Assembly (NCBI RefSeq): GCF_026151205.1
Contig: NC_087074.1
Location: 4,774,001 to 4,838,000 of the forward strand
Reading direction: 5' to 3'
From: Bolinopsis microptera
Taxonomy: Eukaryota; Ctenophora; Tentaculata; Lobata; Bolinopsidae
Length of the DNA stretch: 64,000 bases
The position numbers were made by a program, and so were the translations under genes. Of this stretch, positions 24,710-36,668 are shown piece after piece (within the stretch, counting starts at the first letter, position 1; each line of letters opens with the position of its first letter). Below the pieces are notes generated by a model. The model was not told the origin of the DNA. It was given only the letters and a program-made list of their open reading frames with translations, and did not search any database.

Positions 24710-26110
24710 ATGTTAACACGGAGTAAAAGATCCTGCACAGTTGCTGTTAAAGTAAAGTGTAACATAGATTTAATTCCAATCAAAAAGGAAATAAAAACTG
24801 AACAGGAGGAAGTGACTGGTTATGGTATATCACATGGTTTCATTTGTCCGAAATGTGAAGCTCACTTCCTTTATGATGATTTCTTTGTGGAACATATCAG
24901 AGAACATCATGGCGAAACAATCAATGATATGTCTACTAGAAATGTCTTGTTAAATTCTTTACAATCATCAGTCAGGTTGGCCAAAGAAAATACTTCTCCT
25001 GTTAGAAAAGCTTTTAAATGTGACGATTGTTCTTATACCTGTACTGAGAACACTGATCTTGTGAAACATGTAGGTATTCACACGGGAGAGAAACCCTACA
25101 AGTGCAAGGAATGTTTATATTCTAGTACTCAGAAAAGTGATCTCACATTACATATGAGGACTCACACGGGAGAGAAACCCTACAAGTGCAAGGAATGTTC
25201 ATATTCTAGTGCTCGGAAAGGTGATCTTACATTACATATGAGGACTCACACGGGAGAGAAACCCTTCAAGTGCAAGGAATGTTCATATTCTAGTGCTCGG
25301 AAAGGTGATCTCACATTACATATGAGGACTCACACCGGAGAGAAGCCCTACAAGTGTAAGGAATGTTCATTTGCTTGCTCTTTTAAATCAATTCTTGTCA
25401 GACACCAACGTACTCACACAGGAGAGAAACCCTACAAGTGCAAGGAATGTTTATATTCTAGTGCTCGGAAAGGTGATCTCACATTACATATGAGGACTCA
25501 CACCGGAGAGAAGCCCTACAAGTGTAAGGAATGTTCATTTGCTTGCTCTTTTAAATCAATTCTTGTCAGACACCAACGTACTCACACCGGAGAGAAGCCC
25601 TACAAGTGCAAGGAATGTTCATATACTTGTTCTGTTAAATCAAGTCTTATCATACACCAACGACGTTCTCACACGGGAGAGAAACCCTACAAGTGCAAGG
25701 AATGTTCATATACTTGCTCTGTTAAATCAAGTCTTATTAAACACCAACGTACTCACACGGGAGAGAAACCTTACAAGTGTAAGGAATGTTCATATGCTTG
25801 CTCTGTTAAATCAAGTCTTATTACTCACCAACTTACTCACACGGGAGAAAAACCCTTCAAGTGCAAGGATTGTTCATATTGTAGTGCTCGGAAAGGTCAT
25901 CTCAAGAAACATATGAGGACTCACACGGGAGAGAAACCCTTCAAGTGTAAGGAATGTTCATATTCTAGTGCTCAGAAAGGTGATCTCAAGAAACATATGA
26001 GGACTCACTCAGGAGAGAAACCCTACAAGTGTAAGGAATGTTCATACACTTGCTCTACTAAATCAAATCTTAATAAACATCAACGTACTCACACAGGACA
26101 GGAACTATAA
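24710..26110 (+). CDS. C2H2 zinc-finger protein, 466 aa, intact (unit 1)
   Basis: A probable nuclear DNA-binding protein. The N-terminus is basic and contains IKTE, a consensus SUMO site, in [11 protein letters not shown] divergent first finger (CPKC...HIREHH, about residues 45-66) is followed by thirteen tandem fingers of the form YKCKECSY-x9-H-x3-H joined by HTGEKP linkers. They are the C-x-Y type, with Ser or Cys where classical fingers have Phe. Two finger subtypes alternate: SARKGDLTLH (contact residues R, G, D, L) and SVKSSLIIH or SFKSILVRH. Finger 8 has a one-residue longer His spacing (HQRRSH). The start follows GCAG|GAAAGTTTGTA, conserved in every unit and a likely splice acceptor. 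Several neighbouring repeats are nearly identical at DNA level, so unequal exchange is likely. The target is unknown. Confidence 0.9.
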   Translation: MLTRSKRSCTVAVKVKCNIDLIPIKKEIKTEQEEVTGYGISHGFICPKCEAHFLYDDFFVEHIREHHGETINDMSTRNVLLNSLQSSVRLAKENTSPVRKAFKCDDCSYTCTENTDLVKHVGIHTGEKPYKCKECLYSSTQKSDLTLHMRTHTGEKPYKCKECSYSSARKGDLTLHMRTHTGEKPFKCKECSYSSARKGDLTLHMRTHTGEKPYKCKECSFACSFKSILVRHQRTHTGEKPYKCKECLYSSARKGDLTLHMRTHTGEKPYKCKECSFACSFKSILVRHQRTHTGEKPYKCKECSYTCSVKSSLIIHQRRSHTGEKPYKCKECSYTCSVKSSLIKHQRTHTGEKPYKCKECSYACSVKSSLITHQLTHTGEKPFKCKDCSYCSARKGHLKKHMRTHTGEKPFKCKECSYSSAQKGDLKKHMRTHSGEKPYKCKECSYTCSTKSNLNKHQRTHTGQEL

Positions 26111-26459
26111 ATTTGCCAGGAATGTTCTTATACAACTTTTATACTTGTTCTGATCAGTCACACTTTATTAGACAACAGTGTATTCACGGGTAAAGAATTT
26201 CAGTTTACTTTCCCTTTTATATAATTAGTTCACCAACGAGGTATGATCAATGATTGCATATATTATATAGTCTAGAAATTATCTCCACATATGTTTAGAG
26301 CTATGTTTGAAAGCAATTTTTCTGATTTCAATTACAAAATTATGCAGTTTGTTCCACAAATGAATGAGAAATTAAGCTTTTGTCAATATTAAGTAAATCA
26401 TAATCTTCGATATATCTAACCATTAATTGAAAACCCGTTGATTTTATCGTGTCTTTTAA

Positions 26460-26640
26460 AGTACGAATTAGTAAATTTATTGTATTTCCAATAGATGTGG
26501 ATACTGGCGGGGAGGTGATAATTGTTTGTTTACATTAATAGTGAGCACATGTTAAGCAGGCTGAGGAGGTGATAATTGTTTGTTTACATTTTAGGTCGAG
26601 CACATGCACATGTTAAGCAGGCTGAGGAGGTGATACTTTT
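26460..26640. repeat. Short tandem duplication in the unit 1/2 spacer
   Basis: GAGGTGATAATTGTTTGTTTACATT is present twice and GAGCACATG...TTAAGCAGGCTGAGGAGGTGAT is repeated with period of about 60 bp. It is absent from other units and lies where the normal spacer is replaced. Confidence 0.7.
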
Positions 26641-26898
26641 TTTGTATTATAGAAGGTTTGTAACACTTGTAACGCTATATAGTTATTATTCATATTATAA
26701 TGACTCTGACATTTATTTACCACATTTTATATCTGCATGGTACTGATGAAATATGGATGTCGAAACGTGGTCTCAAATCTCAATACTAGAATTTATTGTT
26801 CCATTCATTTATACCTGCTGGTAACTAAATATGTAGATATTTAAAATTGTTTGTGTTTTTTGATGTTATTAATCAGTTATTAATGCAGGAAAGTTCAT

Positions 26899-27018
26899 AA
26901 TGTTAAAACGGAGTAAAAGATCCTCAACAGCTGCTGTTGAAATAAAGAGTAACATAAATTTAATTCCGATCAAAAAGGAAATAAAAACTGAACAGGAGGA
27001 AGTGACTGAAATATCACA
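26899..27018 (+). pseudogene. Truncated zinc-finger gene start (unit 2a)
   Basis: Matches the first 40 codons of the cluster genes (basic block and IKTEQEE) up to ISHG. It then jumps directly into the spacer sequence that precedes the next unit (ATTATTGTATTTCC). This is the scar of an unequal crossover or deletion between neighbouring units. Confidence 0.85.
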
Positions 27019-27122
27019 TGGCATTATTGTATTTCCAATATTGCTGCTATATTAATTGTTTATAATATAATGACTCTGACATTTATTTACCACATGTTAT
27101 ATCTGCATGGTACTGATGGAAT

Positions 27123-27152
27123 ATGGATGTCGAAACGTGGTCTCAATACTAG
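27123..27152 (+). promoter_or_regulatory. Conserved 9-codon upstream ORF (unit 2b copy)
   Basis: ATG GAT GTC GAA ACG TGG TCT CAA TAC TAG (MDVETWSQY) lies 145 bp before the main start. Copies lie at 28545-28574 (unit 3), 35452-35481 (unit 4) and 39676-39705 (unit 5), with stop codon TAG or TAA kept and 143-145 bp spacing. Unit 1's copy is split by the 20494 insertion, and unit 6's is altered. It could regulate translation if it lies in the transcript, but recent duplication alone may explain the conservation. Confidence 0.4.
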
Positions 27153-27267
27153 AATTTATTGTTCCATTTATTAATACCCACTGGCAATTAAATATGTAGA
27201 TATTTAAAATTGGAAAGTTTGTGTATTTTGATTTCATTAATCAGTTATTAATGCAGGAAAGTTTGTA

Positions 27268-28077
<810 letters not shown>

Positions 28078-30007
28078 AATTGCCATGAATGTTCTTATAC
28101 AGCTGTTATACTTGTTCTGATCAGTCACACTTTATTAGACACCATTGTATTCACGGGTAGAATATGTCAGTTTACTTCCAATTTTATATTATTAATTTAC
28201 CAACGAGGTTTGATCAATGATCGCATTTATTGTTTCGAAATAATCTCCACAAATGTTTAGAGTTGGGGGAGAGTTATGTTTGAAAGCAATTTTTCTGATT
28301 TTAATTACAAAATTGTGCAGTTTGTTCCACAGATGAATGAGAAATTAAGCTTTTGTCGATATTAAAGTGAATCATAATCTACGATATATCTAACCATTAA
28401 TTGCAAACACATTGATTTTGTCGTGTCTTTAAAGTACGATTTTGTAAATTTATCGTGTTTCCAATAAGCTATATTTATTATTTATAATATAATAACTCTA
28501 ACATTTATTTACCGCATTTTATATCTGCATGGTACTGAGGAAATATGGATGTCGAAGCGTGGTCTCAATACTAGAATTTATTGTTCCATTTATTTATACC
28601 CACTGGTAATTAAATATGTAGATATTTAAATTTGGAAAGTTTGTGTATTTTGATGTTATTAATCAGTTATTAATACAGGAAAGTTTGTAATGTCAACACA
28701 GAGTAAAAGATCCCCTACGGTTACTGTTAAAGTAAAGAGTAACATAAATTTAATTCCTATCAAAAAGGAAATAAAAACTGAACTGGAGGAAGTGACTGGA
28801 GTATCACATGGTTTCATTTGTCCGAAATGTGAAGCTCACTTCCTTTATGATGATTTCTTTGTGGAACATATCAGAGAACATCATGGTGAAACAATCAATG
28901 ATATGTCTACTAGAAATGTCTTGTTAAATTCTATACGATCATCAGTCAGGTTGGGCAAAGAAAGTACTTCTCCTGTTGGAAAAGCTTTTAAATGTGACGA
29001 TTGTTCTTTTACCTGTACTGAGAACAGTGATCTTGTGAATCATTTAGGTATTCACACGGGAGAGAAACCCTACAAGTGCAAGGAATGTTTATATTCTAGT
29101 GCTCGGAAAGATCATCTCACATTACATATGAGGACTCACACCGGAGAGAAACCCTACAAGTGTAAGGAATGTTTATATTCTAGTGCTGGGAAAGGTGATC
29201 ACAGTGGGGCTCGCGTAAAGGGCATGATGACATTTGGTTTTTTTGCCCTTTTATGCCTCTGGCCACATCTTGGTGGTGTCAATTTGGATTAAATCGTCAA
29301 TTATGACTGATTTAAGTGAAATTGGACAACTTTCACTACTTTTTTGGGCAAAAAATCAATTTTTTCGAAAATTTGGCACTTTCTGTCACACAAAAAGCAT
29401 CTTTTTTGACTAGCAGTTTTAAGATTTCATCGAATTTTAAGCGGTTTCTGTCCCATTTTTCTGCTTTTTTGTATGGAAATGGTCATCAATCATGCTGATG
29501 TGATTGTTTAAGGGTATTTCAGAAAGGAGAACCATAAAAACTATGCAATATGACAAAAACATAAGAAAAATCCTATGAAATCAGAGTTGCCCCTGGATTT
29601 TCCAAGCTCAAAATGCCAGATTTTGGCTATTTTTGGCTCATATGCACTATTTTTCCATCCAAATATTGCTTATTCCAATTGAACTTTGCTGGTATTAGCA
29701 TAAAATATCGAAGTGTGCACCAAAAAGCTATGAAATAAATGAAAAAATCAGTTTTTAATCTATCAGTTTTCATTTTTCGCGCTATTTTTTTTTTATGAAA
29801 ATCTTTTCAAAATTTACATACAATATAACATGTGGCGCAAAATAAAAACAAAATATAACTGATTGCGATCTCTAAAGGACAGATGTATGTAAATTTCAAA
29901 GGGAAACCAGAACGCAGTAAAATTGTAGTCGAAACCACACCGCACAAGCCTAGTCCCTGGTAAATGAAAATCAATCAAATAATATGTTGATAAAAAATCA
30001 TATCCCA

Positions 30008-30916
30008 TCAGTCCTTCTCGGAGCTTACGATCTTATTGTTCCTTATAACATGAACTCGCTGAGGCTCCAATTCCCGTTTCTGCTTAACTTCAAGAACTAA
30101 CTTCCTGAAGGCAGCTCTCTGCTCGGCTGATCGGTCGGGGCTGATGTACACTGAGTCATACCCCTCCACTTCTCTTAGTTTTCTCGCTTTGCTCAACACT
30201 TGCCGCACATGATCTGAGCCGCTGAGAGTGAACTTGATAGGTTTAACGGCTGGTCCTCCATCTGATACAGTTCTCCCCATCCTACAGCAAGAAACGATTC
30301 GAGGTTTCTCATCTATGTTTTCTAGTACCTCAAGCACTCTCTTTTCCAGGATTTCTTCACTCTTTTCTGGTAGACCGTAGATGACCAGATTTTGACTACG
30401 ATCCTCTTCCTCGGAGGCACGTTTCAGAGCAGCTTTCATTTTCTTAGGCGCTAGCGCCTTGCTGCATGAATTCTTCACAACTGACGACCAGGCTTTGAGT
30501 TCGCTTTTCACTGTCGTCTGAACAGAGGTCAAATCTTCACTTTTCTTCTCAAGCAATTGTCCTTGCAGTTTAATCACAGTGTTCTGATCTGCAATCTTTT
30601 CGTCCTTCAGTTGGTCGATTTCATCTTGTAGTTTGGTGGCTGAAAACAACAGCGGTGAACAATAACTGTCAAGAATGTCGATAAAAGTTTCCATCCAATC
30701 ACACAGCGTAGCCTTGGTGATCTGAGGCTTGTTGAGCGTTTCTTTACGTAACACATTGGATTTCTGAACACCTGCCGCTTGACGCATATCGTTGAGTAGC
30801 ATAATCTGAGCACCCAAAATCTGTTCAGCATACATTGATCTGAATTTGAGTGTAGAGTAATTCAACGCTATTTCATTGTCAAGATTCTCCAAGTATTTGT
30901 TAACCATGATGTACAA
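30008..30916 (-). CDS. LINE ORF1-type RNA-binding protein, 302 aa
   Basis: Residues about 100-150 form a coiled coil (heptads around LQDEIDQLKDEKIADQNTV). They are followed by an RRM-like core (RSQNLVIYGLPEKSEE, about 192-207) and a basic C-terminal domain ending at about residue 290, where PDRSAEQRAAFRKLV and RVHVIRNNKIV resemble L1-type ORF1p. In such LINEs the protein coats the element's RNA as an oligomer. No ORF2 follows on this strand: about 800 bp downstream is the Transib-type end. The open frame is uninterrupted. It is either the remains of a LINE insertion or cargo of the DNA transposon. Confidence 0.7.
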   Translation of the reverse strand: MYIMVNKYLENLDNEIALNYSTLKFRSMYAEQILGAQIMLLNDMRQAAGVQKSNVLRKETLNKPQITKATLCDWMETFIDILDSYCSPLLFSATKLQDEIDQLKDEKIADQNTVIKLQGQLLEKKSEDLTSVQTTVKSELKAWSSVVKNSCSKALAPKKMKAALKRASEEEDRSQNLVIYGLPEKSEEILEKRVLEVLENIDEKPRIVSCCRMGRTVSDGGPAVKPIKFTLSGSDHVRQVLSKARKLREVEGYDSVYISPDRSAEQRAAFRKLVLEVKQKRELEPQRVHVIRNNKIVSSEKD

Positions 30917-31420
30917 TGTACACGCAGGGCCAGTTTAATATACACGAGTATATTATCTGCTACACAGTGAGAGCTGTTTAAACCGACGCAAAAGCAATTA
31001 ACTGATAAGACAATATTTTGACGCGATTTTTCACCTCAGGCTCGTACCAAAAATGGGTCATAATTTTTTTTCCGAAGCGTTCCGAAGCCAAATCTTCTGG
31101 GTTCTGCTAGAAAAATTATGGGAAAACATAGAAAACATAATGAAACCCGGGCCATATGGGGCCATTTATAACTTTACCACCCATTTGTGGTCAGCGAATG
31201 AAATTTTAAGGCCTATTTTTGAAAAATATTCTAATTTTAGCTACCAAAAATCCAAAATTGACCGAAATCATGGTTTTTTCTTCTTAAACAGTACTAAGAA
31301 TGCTTATATCCATGTTCAATCAATCAAAAGTTGAAAAACATTGAAAACAAAAGGAACCTCAGCCTGACTCAAAAATGGCAGTGAAATTGAGTTTATTTTG
31401 AATGGAAAAAAACAAAAACA

Positions 31421-33568
31421 TTGTTAATTCCAGATGGGGATCTGGAAAGACATAATGTTTACAAGGACTACTCAAAATATCTTAAAATTGCCATAAAAAC
31501 TGCCAAAACCAGGTATTATGCTGAAAAGTTTGAGAAAAATAGCCATAACTCCAAAAAAACCTGGCAAATAATTAACGAGCTTCGTGGCAAAAAGAAGAAT
31601 CAGCTAAAAGATGACTTCATTATAGATGGAACTAGAGTAATTTGTAGGCGGACAATTGCAAACAAATTCAATAGTTACTTTACATCTTTAGCTAGTAATT
31701 TAAATGAGAAGGTTTTGTCCGAGAACCAACTGTCTATCCAACCAATGCAATCATTTGTTGAGTTTATGTCGAAATCAGTCAACAGTTCAATACATCTAGA
31801 AGAAACTCATCCTGAGGAGATTCTTGAAATAATTCAAGAATTCGTTAACGGAAAAGCCAGTGATATACCAATAGCAGTTATCAAGAAACCGGCTCATCTC
31901 TTATCCAACATATTAGCAAATTTGTATAATACATGTATTCAAAAAGGCACGTTCCCATCCATATTCAAAATAGGCAAAGTAACTCCTATCCATAAAAAAG
32001 ATAATAAAGAAAATATTGAAAATTATAGACCTGTGTCAATATTGCCAATCTTTGGTAAAATATTTGAAAAAATAATATACAAACGGCTTTATACCTTTTT
32101 CACTGCTAATGACATTCTCAGTAATGAACAATTTGGTTTTCGAAAAGGCCACTCAACCTCACATGCACTCCACAAATCAGTTCATTCAATCACAACATCA
32201 ACATCCAGTGGTAATCATGTTCTAGGAATCTTTATTGACCTAAGCAAAGCTTTTGATACTCTTGACCATGGCATTCTCCTGAGGAAACTGGAAAATTATG
32301 GGGTTAGAGGTCTAGCTCTAGGACTTCTAAAAAGCTATTTATCCGATAGATCACAGTATGTTTCATTTCTCAACACTACATCAGAGACTATGAATGTAAA
32401 ATATGGAGTTCCCCAAGGTTCCATACTAGGCCCTCTACTTTTCTTATTATATATGAACGACATAATAAACTGTTACAAAGGCGATGAATGCAAATTTGTG
32501 CTCTATGCTGATGACACAAATATATTTATCACTGGACCGTCCAAAGAAGCAACATACTTGAAGGCCAATAAAGTTCTTGATTTCGTATGCAAATTCATGA
32601 GAAGTAATCTCTTACATATAAATATGTCTAAATGCTGCTACATACATTTTCTACCTGCATACGAATCTGATGAAACCTGCGCCAGGGTTAGGCCGTATGC
32701 CAATGAACATGACAAATCACAAGGAATATTTATAAATGGACACAAAATTGTCAAGGTTAGCAACACCAAATTTCTTGGTGTAGTAATTGATGAAAAACTT
32801 AGCTGGGGCCCACATATAGAATATCTAAGAAAAAAAATTAGATCCACTACAGGAGCACTTAACAGGATTAAACATTCAGTTCCAGGGGAACACTACCAAA
32901 AAATATACTCTGCATTATTGGAATCACATCTTGCTTACGGAATAAGTGTTTGGGGCTCAGCTCTCAAAGACCAACCAAACGATAAGCTGTTCATAACTCA
33001 GAAACGTTGTATAAGAATCCTTTTTGGAGACCTAAATGCATACCTCGACAAACATGCCACTTGTGCACGAGCCAGACCTTATACAAAACAGAGGTTAGGA
33101 GCTGCTTTTTTCGAAAAAGAGCACACCAAGCCCATTTTTAATCGACTAAAATTGCTTACTGTTCAAAACTTGTACAAATACCACTGTATATCTGAGATAT
33201 TTCGAATTATGAAATTTCGCACTCCATACTCGTTGTATTGTACTATAGACTCATCAAAACGTGATACAAGCAATGTCATAATCCTCCCAAGAAAAACCAA
33301 CACTTTTCTTTATATAGCCTCCAAATTGTGGAATAGCATACATAAACGGATTCTAAATGAGAATGGGGAAATCCTCACTACTTCTGTAGCTTTGGTTAAA
33401 TTACGCTGTAAAAGTATCATCCTGGGATCTCAATCCATCAACAATAATAACACCTGGACTTACCACAACTTTCACATCGCCCCTCACTCAATCACAGACC
33501 AAACCATTTCATCACTCACTCACCAAATTGCCGACCCAATATCTATTGAAGTGGCGAAAATTTTCTAG
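31421..33568 (+). CDS. LINE reverse transcriptase (ORF2 C-terminal part), 715 aa
   Basis: Reverse-transcriptase blocks are in order: KIGKVTPIHKK, ENYRPVSILP, EQFGFRKGHST, IFIDLSKAFDTLDH, YGVPQGSILGPLLFLLYMND and the catalytic VLYADDTNIF, then a thumb and a C-terminal region. The arrangement is typical of the CR1/Jockey group. Residues 1-110 match the linker between endonuclease and RT (TARYYAEKF, WQIINELRGKK). The endonuclease is missing, so the annotated Met is not a natural start. Confidence 0.85.
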   Translation: MLIPDGDLERHNVYKDYSKYLKIAIKTAKTRYYAEKFEKNSHNSKKTWQIINELRGKKKNQLKDDFIIDGTRVICRRTIANKFNSYFTSLASNLNEKVLSENQLSIQPMQSFVEFMSKSVNSSIHLEETHPEEILEIIQEFVNGKASDIPIAVIKKPAHLLSNILANLYNTCIQKGTFPSIFKIGKVTPIHKKDNKENIENYRPVSILPIFGKIFEKIIYKRLYTFFTANDILSNEQFGFRKGHSTSHALHKSVHSITTSTSSGNHVLGIFIDLSKAFDTLDHGILLRKLENYGVRGLALGLLKSYLSDRSQYVSFLNTTSETMNVKYGVPQGSILGPLLFLLYMNDIINCYKGDECKFVLYADDTNIFITGPSKEATYLKANKVLDFVCKFMRSNLLHINMSKCCYIHFLPAYESDETCARVRPYANEHDKSQGIFINGHKIVKVSNTKFLGVVIDEKLSWGPHIEYLRKKIRSTTGALNRIKHSVPGEHYQKIYSALLESHLAYGISVWGSALKDQPNDKLFITQKRCIRILFGDLNAYLDKHATCARARPYTKQRLGAAFFEKEHTKPIFNRLKLLTVQNLYKYHCISEIFRIMKFRTPYSLYCTIDSSKRDTSNVIILPRKTNTFLYIASKLWNSIHKRILNENGEILTTSVALVKLRCKSIILGSQSINNNNTWTYHNFHIAPHSITDQTISSLTHQIADPISIEVAKIF

Positions 33569-33746
33569 ACAAATGATATTTCGATATTATTGCTGCAGCA
33601 GATACAAATACCAACATTATTATATTCCCAAACGTTTGAACCTTTAAATTAACTAGGAAAGTCAATCCTCAACTTGACTTTTACTGTTTTAAACAGATAT
33701 GATGATATTAACTTAATTTATTATTATTATTATTATTTTTTTTTTT
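31421..33746 (+). mobile_element. 5'-truncated LINE with (ATT)n and T-rich end
   Basis: One open frame of 715 residues (31421-33568) lacks the endonuclease and begins just before the reverse transcriptase. It is followed by a short 3' UTR ending in an ATT/T run near 33719-33746. It lies inside the Transib-type element, so it inserted there later or was carried along. The frame has no stops, so the copy is fairly young. Confidence 0.8.
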
Positions 33747-35594
33747 ACATACTCCTTCTTAGTGTGGTGACTTGGGGTCCATAAATATAACAATACAAGC
33801 TGATAAACCAAAAAGAACAACTGGGGTAGGTAGGTAGCCCTGGTGGGTGCGTAAACTTTACGGTCTGCTCTCTCCAAGATCAGCCTGCTTCTCCATTTTA
33901 CCGTGAAGCCTAATTTCTAGTTTTTATAAAATACACAATGCAAGTGCAGGTTTACTAATCTTAATCTACTTAACAACTCAATAGCCCAAGTCACCATACC
34001 CGTAGTATATTCCATGGTAATAGAAGAGCTTTAAAGTTTTTCAAATTGTTGCTATAATTGATTTAAATAAAAATTTGTTGTTTTCTTGAATTTGTTGTTT
34101 TCTTGTGCAGGCAGGTTATTTTCAGGCGCGCTTTTCAAATGGTTGTAAATTTTGACCCAACCGAGATATTGAGCTAATTTAAAAAGCATTGAATCCGGTT
34201 ATTTATTCTCTATCAGAATTTACAACAATCTAAAACATTAGGAAAACTCGTTTTTAGGCTAAATGTCAGCATGGAGCCCCACTGTGGTGATCTCAAAAAA
34301 CATATGAGGACTCACACCGAAGAGAAGCCCTACAAGTGTAAGGAGTGTTCCTATACTTGCTCTATTAAATCAAATCTTATCAGACACCAACGTTCTCACA
34401 CGGGAGAGAAACCCTTCAAGTGTAAGGAATGTTCATATGCTTGTTCTGTCAAATCTTATCTTTTGGTACACATACGTACTCCACGGGAGAGAAACCCTTC
34501 AAGTGTAAGGAATGTTCATATTCTTGTGCTCAGAAAGGTGATCTCAAGAAACATAAGAGGACTCACACGGGAGAGAAGCCCTACAAATGCAAGGAATGTT
34601 CCTATACTTGTTCTGTTAAATCAAGTCTTATTATACACCAACGTACTCACACAGGGGAGAAACCCTACAAATGCAAGGAATGTTCATTTGCCTGCTCTTC
34701 TAAATCAAATCTTTATAAACACCAACGTTCTCACACGGGAGAGAAACCCTTCAAGTGTAAGGAATGTTCATATTCTTGTGCTCAGAAAGGTCATCTCAAG
34801 AAACATAAGAGGACTCACACGGGAGAGAAGCCCTACAAGTGCAAGGAATGTTCCTATACTTGTTCTGTTAAATCAAGTCTTATTATACACCAACGTACTC
34901 ACACTGGGGAGAAACCCTACAAATGCAAGGAATGTTCATTTGCCTGCTCTTCTAAATCAAATCTTTATAAACACCAACGTACTCACACGGGACAGGAACT
35001 ATAAAATTGCCAGGAATGTTCTTATAAAACTGTTATACTTGTTCTGATCAGACACACTTTATTAGACAGGTAAATAATGTCAGTTTACTTCCACTTTTAT
35101 ATTATAAGTTCACTAACGAGGTATGATCAATGATTGCATATATAATATAGTCTAGAAATTATCTCCACATTTGTTTAGAGCTATGTTTGAAAGCAATTTT
35201 TCTTATTTTAATAACAAAATTGTGCAGTTTGTTCCACAGATGAATGAGAAATAAAGCTTTTGTTTGTAAATCATAATCTTCGATATATCTAACCATTAAT
35301 TGAAAACCCATTGATTTTATCGTGTCTTTAAAGTACGAATTAGTAAATTTATTGTATTTCCAATATTGCCGCTATATTTATTATTTATACATAATATAAT
35401 GACTCTGACATTTATTTACCACATTTTATATCTGCATGGTACTGATGAATTATGGATGTCGAAGGGTGGTCTAAATACTAAAATTAATTGTTCCATTCAT
35501 TTACCCACTGCTAATTAAATATGTAGAAATTTAAAATTGGAAAGTTTGTGTATTTTGATTTCATTAATCAGTTATTAATGCAGGAAAGTTTGTA

Positions 35595-36401
35595 ATGTCA
35601 ACACGGAGTAAAAGATCCTCTACGGTTACTGTTAAAGTAAAGAGTAACATAAATTTAATTCCGATCAAAAAGGAAATAAAAACTGAACAGGAGGAAGTGA
35701 CTGGAATATCACATGGTTTCATTTGTCCGAAATGTGAAGCTCACTTCCTTTATGATGAGTTCTTTGTGAAACATATTAAAGAACATCATGGTGAAACAAT
35801 CAATGATATGCCTACTACAAATGTCTTGTTGACTTCTTCACGATCATCAGTCAGGTTGGGCAAAGAAAATACTTCTCCTGTTGGGAAAGCTTTTAAATGT
35901 GACGATTGTTCTTATACCTGTACTGAGAACAGTGATCTTGTGAAACATTTAGGTATTCACACGGGAGAGAAATCCTACAAGTGCAAGGAATGTTTATATT
36001 CTAGTACTCAGAAACGTGATCTCAAGAAACATATGAGGACTCACACGGGAGAGAAACCCTATAAGTGCAAGGAATGTTCATATTCTAGTGCTCAGAAAGG
36101 TAATCTCATATTACATATGAGGACTCACACGGGAGAGAAGCCCTACAAGTGTAAGGAATGTTCATTTGCTTGCTCTTTTAAATCAAGTTTTGTCAGACAC
36201 CAACGTACTCACACGGGAGAGAAACCCTACAAGTGCAAGGAATGTTTATATTCTAGTGCTCAGAAAGGTGATCTCACATTACATATAATGACGACTCACA
36301 CGGGAGAGAAACCCTACAAGTGTAAGGAAAGTTCATTTGCTTGTTCTACTAAATCAAATCTTAATAAACACCAACGTACTCACACGGGACAGGAACTATA
36401 A
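35595..36401 (+). CDS. C2H2 zinc-finger protein, 268 aa (unit 4)
   Basis: Basic N-terminus with IKTE, CPKC first finger, then six tandem C-x-Y fingers, ending TGQEL. Two oddities: finger 5 has an extra residue between its histidines (HIMTTH), and finger 6 has KCKESSFACS, where the second zinc Cys is Ser, so it probably does not fold. The frame is open and starts at the same conserved position as unit 1. Its 3' flank is split by the foldback element at 36669. Confidence 0.87.
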   Translation: MSTRSKRSSTVTVKVKSNINLIPIKKEIKTEQEEVTGISHGFICPKCEAHFLYDEFFVKHIKEHHGETINDMPTTNVLLTSSRSSVRLGKENTSPVGKAFKCDDCSYTCTENSDLVKHLGIHTGEKSYKCKECLYSSTQKRDLKKHMRTHTGEKPYKCKECSYSSAQKGNLILHMRTHTGEKPYKCKECSFACSFKSSFVRHQRTHTGEKPYKCKECLYSSAQKGDLTLHIMTTHTGEKPYKCKESSFACSTKSNLNKHQRTHTGQEL

Positions 36402-36668
36402 AATTGCCAGGAATGTTCTTATGCAACTGTTATACTTGTTCTGATCAAACACACGTTTATAGACACCAGACACCAGTGTATTGACGGGTAAAGACTGTCA
36501 GTTTACTTCCACTGTAATATTATCAGTTCACTAACGAGGTATGATCAATGATTGCATATAAAGTCTAGAAATTATCTCCACATATGTTTAGAGCTATGTT
36601 TGAAAGCAATTTTTCTGATTTCAATTACAAAATTGTGCAGTTTGTTCCACAGATGAATGAGAAATTAA

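Larger units (their letters stand above)
29200..34286. mobile_element. Transposase-less Transib-type element carrying other genes
   Basis: Ends CACAGTGGGGCTC (29200) and complement GAGCCCCACTGTG (34286) are flanked by GTGAT (29195-29199 and 34287-34291) inside a zinc-finger codon run. The 5-bp duplication, exact CACAGTG ends and 6/16-bp spacer asymmetry match the element at 8663. The left end has 16 bp between CACAGTG and CATGATGACATTT; the right end has 6 bp before CATGCTGACATTT. It contains a minus-strand LINE ORF1-like gene and a later plus-strand LINE. No RAG1-like gene is seen, so it would need a transposase in trans. Confidence 0.88.
28690..35004 (+). pseudogene. Zinc-finger gene interrupted by a Transib-type element (unit 3)
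   Basis: The 5' part (28690-29199) encodes the basic N-terminus with IKTE, the CPKC finger, and two and a half fingers ending SSAGKGD. The sequence resumes at 34287 with [10 protein letters not shown], so the insertion sits within one finger. The 3' part carries about nine fingers to 35004 (TGQEL). It also has a one-base deletion near 34478 (ACTCCACGGG where siblings have ACTCACACGGG) that shifts the frame. The protein would stop 29 residues into the transposon. A repeated pair of three-finger blocks (about 34485-34740 and 34740-35004) is nearly identical. Confidence 0.88.

Noticed and set aside
25539-25916. 125-residue frame inside unit 1 and the similar one in unit 3
   Set aside because: Shadow frame of the zinc-finger repeats.
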